This document shows, piece by piece, positions 7,681 through 9,766 of a DNA stretch of 9,766 nucleotides. Under the pieces are notes generated by a model. That model ran no database searches. It was not told the DNA's origin and saw only the letters and a list, made by a program, of their open reading frames with translations. Source of the DNA: Rhodobacteraceae bacterium UBA1957 (GTDB taxonomy: Bacteria > Pseudomonadota > Alphaproteobacteria > Rhodobacterales > Rhodobacteraceae). The position numbers were made by a program, and so were the translations under genes. The stretch is from positions 1-9,766 of the forward strand of contig DDEJ01000033.1 in assembly GCA_002336405.1 (NCBI GenBank), written 5' to 3'. Within the stretch, counting starts at the first letter, position 1; every line of letters begins with the position of its first letter.

Positions 7681-7687
7681 AAGGAGG
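7681..7687 (+). promoter_or_regulatory. Consensus ribosome binding site of the 68-residue gene
   Basis: AAGGAGG is complementary to the 16S rRNA 3' end along its whole length and sits 6 bases (TTTAAA) before the ATG. It settles the start of an otherwise unrecognised short gene and predicts strong translation. Confidence 0.75.
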
Positions 7688-7693
7688 TTTAAA

Positions 7694-7900
7694 ATGGCTC
7701 CTGATCGTAAGGACACTCCTGATCAAGATGAAGAAACCATTTCTTTTATTGATCAACATCGCGGAAAAATTATTCAAGCAGTGATCGCTCTGACTATTAC
7801 TGCGGGGTTAAGCTATGCTTTTTTAGGGCCGAAGAATGATAGAAGTAATGTTAAAAATTTCTTCTCGGACTGCAAACCAGTGAATGGGGCTTGCAAATAA
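7694..7900 (+). CDS. Small single-span membrane protein, unrecognised
   Basis: I do not recognise this 68-residue protein. It has an acidic, polar N-terminus (residues 1-22, with DQDEE at 10-14), a short basic patch (HRGK, 22-25), one hydrophobic segment (about 26-44, IIQAVIALTITAGLSYAFL), and a polar basic tail with two cysteines (Cys60 and Cys67, spaced C-x6-C) at the very end. The segment looks like a membrane anchor, not a cleaved signal; topology cannot be settled from charge. Evidence that it is a real gene: a full AAGGAGG at 7681-7687, 6 bases from the ATG, the strongest ribosome site in the window. Codons are more AT-rich than in neighbouring genes, which hints at recent acquisition or a specialised expression pattern. 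It stands alone, divergent from nrdR and convergent with the hydrolase gene. A hairpin spans its stop codon. Confidence 0.72.
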   Translation: MAPDRKDTPDQDEETISFIDQHRGKIIQAVIALTITAGLSYAFLGPKNDRSNVKNFFSDCKPVNGACK

Positions 7901-7916
7901 GCCCCTGCGTTGCAGG
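7886..7916 (+). terminator. Tandem hairpins across the stop codon of the 68-residue gene
   Basis: GGGGCTT (7886-7892) pairs perfectly with AAGCCCC (7899-7905) around a 6-base loop, so the stem includes part of the TAA stop codon (7898-7900). A second hairpin, CCTGC (7904-7908) with GCAGG (7912-7916), overlaps it by two bases, so the two compete. No T tract follows, so this is not a standard intrinsic terminator. It may protect the mRNA 3' end, assist factor-dependent termination, or be influenced by ribosomes reaching the stop. The role is inference; the pairing is seen directly. Confidence 0.4.
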
Positions 7917-8113
7917 TTGCCCCGAACGACGCACTCAAAGCCGTTAAATACCATAATAATTGGCTATCGACGACAATAACTTGACGGATTAGACATGGCT
8001 CACCTTGGGGAGTTAGAGGCGAGATGTCTGTCTTGGAAAACCAAGCCTCACCAGTTGCGGTCACCTACTGACCAAAACCCGCCCGCGACATGAGTGGTTT
8101 TTCTTGTGCCCCG
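7917..8113. other. Convergent intergenic spacer
   Basis: Spacer between the 68-residue gene (plus) and the hydrolase gene (minus). It contains a small hairpin, CTTGG-AAAA-CCAAG at 8032-8045, flanked by GAGG (8016-8019) and CCTC (8046-8049) that could extend the structure, and a loosely paired AAAACC and GGTTTT near 8073-8102. Neither has the form of a clear terminator. An 83-residue minus-strand frame across it is not credible as a gene. Confidence 0.35.
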
Positions 8114-9106
8114 CTATCTTGATCCTGTATTAAGATGGCGCTTAATGATCTGCAGCGTCTCAGGCGCATAGGGAAGATTCAAATGACCTCGGGTTTGGAT
8201 TATGTGATACTGTCCCTTGTCAGTGACCGAACGCATCAAAGGCTTAAAAGCGTCTGCAATGAAAAACTTATCATCCTGCCCGACAATAAGATCAAATCGC
8301 GGCAGTGCCGCAATATCGGCCAAATAATCGCGGCGGGGTTCATATGACAGATTCATTCTGTACGAATATGCGCGGGTCAGCGCGATTTTATGTGCACCCC
8401 CCAAAACAAAATCCGGAAAGGCAAACTGCAAAACCGTCAGATGGTTTAACGCGGTGACGCCAAAGGCGTTTAACAGCGACAATCCGATGAACCGGCGCAC
8501 CAGCGGCCGCGACCACCCTCCGGCGTTAGGGCGCATCGTCGGCGCATTATATTTCAGAAAAGGTGCCAAAAGGATTGCGGATGTCACCCTATGACCATGT
8601 ACCCCAGCCAAAAACCGGATCGCCAGCCCACCGCCGGAACTGTGCCCGGCCAAAATAATTTTTTGTTCAGGGCGCGCATAAAGATCGATCAGGTCCGCGA
8701 TATCGTCCTCAAGTTGCCCGATATAGGCAACATCGCCCCGGAGTTTCGCCTGCGGGCCGTGCCCGCGCAGATCCGGCGCAATGACATCGGCATGCTTGGC
8801 AAGCGCGGGCAACAGCGCGTCAAATTGCTGGCCATACCAACCTGAGCCATGCAGCAATATCAACAAAGGCGGGTCTTTGCCATCCGCAGGCAAATGGCGC
8901 ACATCGACCTCGAGCCCGTCGCGCAATCGCGCTTTGGACACCGCCACTGGCGTCATGTGAGACGTGGCTGTTGCAGCGGCTTGAAACTCGCCCTCAGGCA
9001 TGCCCGCCAGAATTGCAAGAGGCTTCTGAGACAGGATCAATCCCAATGCGAGCGCAAAGAACCCTATCACTGGCAATGCCAGAAAAATCAAAATCAACTT
9101 GACCAT
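8114..9106 (-). CDS. Membrane-anchored alpha/beta hydrolase
   Basis: Alpha/beta-hydrolase fold protein of 330 residues; substrate unknown. Residues about 3-26 form an uncleaved-looking hydrophobic anchor (LILIFLALPVIGFFALALGL), which suggests an inner-membrane protein with its catalytic domain outside the cytoplasm, though the topology is inferred. Catalytic features are complete: the oxyanion motif LLHGSGWYG at 84-92, the nucleophile elbow GHSSGG with Ser156, an acid in VGQDDKFF (Asp278 or Asp279), and the histidine in TRGHLNLP (His308). PDLRGHG at 111-117 is typical of the fold. The block between about 180 and 260 is the likely cap that sets specificity. The ATG at 9104-9106 is preceded by AGAGGA at good distance. 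It follows cimA in the same direction after about 109 bases. Esterase or lysophospholipase-like activity is possible, but the sequence does not decide. Confidence 0.85.
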   Translation of the reverse strand: MVKLILIFLALPVIGFFALALGLILSQKPLAILAGMPEGEFQAAATATSHMTPVAVSKARLRDGLEVDVRHLPADGKDPPLLILLHGSGWYGQQFDALLPALAKHADVIAPDLRGHGPQAKLRGDVAYIGQLEDDIADLIDLYARPEQKIILAGHSSGGGLAIRFLAGVHGHRVTSAILLAPFLKYNAPTMRPNAGGWSRPLVRRFIGLSLLNAFGVTALNHLTVLQFAFPDFVLGGAHKIALTRAYSYRMNLSYEPRRDYLADIAALPRFDLIVGQDDKFFIADAFKPLMRSVTDKGQYHIIQTRGHLNLPYAPETLQIIKRHLNTGSR

Positions 9107-9178
9107 GGCAAAGCGTCCTCTCTGCAGACGACGTGCATAAAATAAATTTAGGTAACAATAGTATTAAAAACTTTAGCA

Positions 9179-9203
9179 AAGCGTGTTTATAAAAACAACG
9201 CTT
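9179..9203 (-). terminator. Probable terminator after cimA
   Basis: On the minus strand a hairpin begins 12 bases after the cimA stop: AAGCG (9203-9199) and TGTTT pair with AAACA and CGCTT (9183-9179), with a single unpaired base at 9198 and a 4-base loop. The stem is ten pairs long, five of them A-T. It is followed by TGCTAAAGTTTTT, so the T run is offset. This fits a weak intrinsic terminator separating cimA from the hydrolase gene. Confidence 0.4.
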
Positions 9204-9215
9204 ACGTGCAAAATG

Positions 9216-9766
9216 TTACACGCCCTGCCCGGTGTCGCGGATCAGTTTCCAGTTTATTGCGTCCAGCAGCGCCTCGAAACTCGCATCAACAATGTTCGCC
9301 GACACCCCTACTGTTGACCAACAACGGCCTTTGCTGTCTTCGCAGTCAATCACCACCCGAGTGACGGCTTCCGTGCCACTTTGGGTGATACGCACCTTGT
9401 AATCGACCAAATTCATATCATCGATCATCGTCTGATACGGGCCCAGATCTTTCGCAAGCGCTTTGGACAGCGCATTGACCGGGCCACGATCATTGCCCAA
9501 CTCGTCCATCGATTCACTGACCGACATTTTCTTTTCACCATTGATCCGCACCACAACCACAGCCTCGGACAGAGACACCATGCGGTTATATTTATTTTTG
9601 CGCCGTTCGATCGAAACTTTATAGCGTTTCACATCGAAAAACTCTGGGCAAAGTCCCAACTCGCGGCGCGCCAACATCTCGAAACTGGCCTGTGCCGTGT
9701 CATAAGAGTAACCCTCAGCCTCGCGTGTTTTCACCAAATCCAAAATGCGCTCTAAAGCCGGTTCAC
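9216..9766 (-). CDS. cimA: Citramalate synthase, C-terminal part (runs off the right edge)
   Basis: Carboxy-terminal part of (R)-citramalate synthase, which condenses acetyl-CoA with pyruvate to citramalate in the threonine-independent route to isoleucine. The 183 or so visible codons stay open to the window edge, so the catalytic TIM-barrel and the start lie outside. The first visible part, ILDLVKTREAEGYSYDTAQ then SFEMLARRE, is the linker typical of CimA; next comes the LeuA-type regulatory and dimerisation domain, with GPVNALSKAL, LVDYKVRI, TEAVTRVVIDC and WSTVGVSANIVDASFEAL. The last stretch is characteristic of CimA as opposed to 2-isopropylmalate synthase LeuA, though the two are related. 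The TTG at 9741-9743 that opens the longest short frame is not the real start, because the family sequence continues upstream of it. Confidence 0.9.
   Translation of the reverse strand, partial: EPALERILDLVKTREAEGYSYDTAQASFEMLARRELGLCPEFFDVKRYKVSIERRKNKYNRMVSLSEAVVVVRINGEKKMSVSESMDELGNDRGPVNALSKALAKDLGPYQTMIDDMNLVDYKVRITQSGTEAVTRVVIDCEDSKGRCWSTVGVSANIVDASFEALLDAINWKLIRDTGQGV

Larger units (their letters stand above)
7283..7693. other. AT-rich intergenic control region between nrdR and the small membrane protein gene
   Basis: These 411 bases hold no gene I can support. They separate two divergent genes and become strongly AT-rich from about 7470 to 7690, unlike the flanking coding DNA. The right half carries a perfect 9-bp inverted repeat (7474-7498), a second weaker one (CAATT and AATTG, 7505-7521), a perfect TATAAT (7597-7602) and the ribosome site of the 68-residue gene. 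The left half has a promoter-like pair for nrdR (7352-7380). No tRNA, FMN riboswitch or complete NrdR box pair was found. Confidence 0.55.

Noticed and set aside
7551..7900. Repeated 10-mer TTGCAAATAA at 7551-7560 and 7891-7900
   Set aside because: Only ten bases match, the surroundings differ, and one copy is explained as the end of a coding sequence. Chance is the simpler reading in AT-rich DNA.
7813..8064. 83-residue minus-strand ORF across the spacer and the small gene
   Set aside because: It begins at a GTG without a good ribosome site, runs antisense to the end of the better supported 68-residue gene and through its hairpins, and resembles no family I know.
1..9766. CRISPR array, tRNA, rRNA or intact insertion sequence
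   Set aside because: No regularly spaced direct repeats, cloverleaf-like segments, rRNA stretches, transposase genes or paired terminal inverted repeats were seen.

Overview
The window looks like chromosome of an alphaproteobacterium, most probably a marine Rhodobacteraceae (Roseobacter-type) strain. This is inferred from moderately high GC coding DNA, the protein signatures, the nrdR-ribD coupling and the mix of genes; no rRNA or other taxonomic marker is present. Nearly every base from about 480 to 7280 is coding. AT-rich, gene-poor stretches lie at 1-476 and 7283-7693.

Layout. From the left, 1-476 holds no convincing gene, only short possibly degenerate frames. Riboflavin synthase ribE (minus) ends at 477. 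A plus-strand block follows: kpsS, a lipoprotein exporter of the Wza/KpsD type, and kpsC. These are the two beta-Kdo transferases that build the lipid-linked Kdo linker of group 2/3-type capsules, plus the outer-membrane channel for the polymer. kpsC runs tail-to-tail into ribD (minus, 42-nt overlap of the coding 3' ends). ribD is translationally coupled to nrdR (minus, 4-nt GTGA overlap). The capsule block therefore sits, in the opposite direction, between two riboflavin genes that are usually close together.

After an AT-rich spacer containing a perfect 9-bp inverted repeat and promoter-like boxes comes an unrecognised 68-residue single-span membrane protein on the plus strand. It has a full AAGGAGG ribosome binding site and a hairpin folded across its stop codon. 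A membrane-anchored alpha/beta hydrolase follows on the minus strand with an intact Ser-Asp-His triad. The window ends with the C-terminal part of citramalate synthase cimA (minus), which runs off the right edge and has a terminator-like hairpin after its stop.

Functional picture. RibD and RibE supply early and final steps of riboflavin synthesis. NrdR represses ribonucleotide reductase genes. KpsS, the exporter and KpsC make and export a Kdo-anchored capsule; the inner-membrane ABC transporter (KpsMT), KpsE and the Kdo supply genes are not here and must be elsewhere if the pathway is complete. I see no CRISPR array, tRNA, rRNA, intact insertion sequence or FMN riboswitch. The best candidate for something undescribed is the small membrane protein with its surrounding AT-rich control region.
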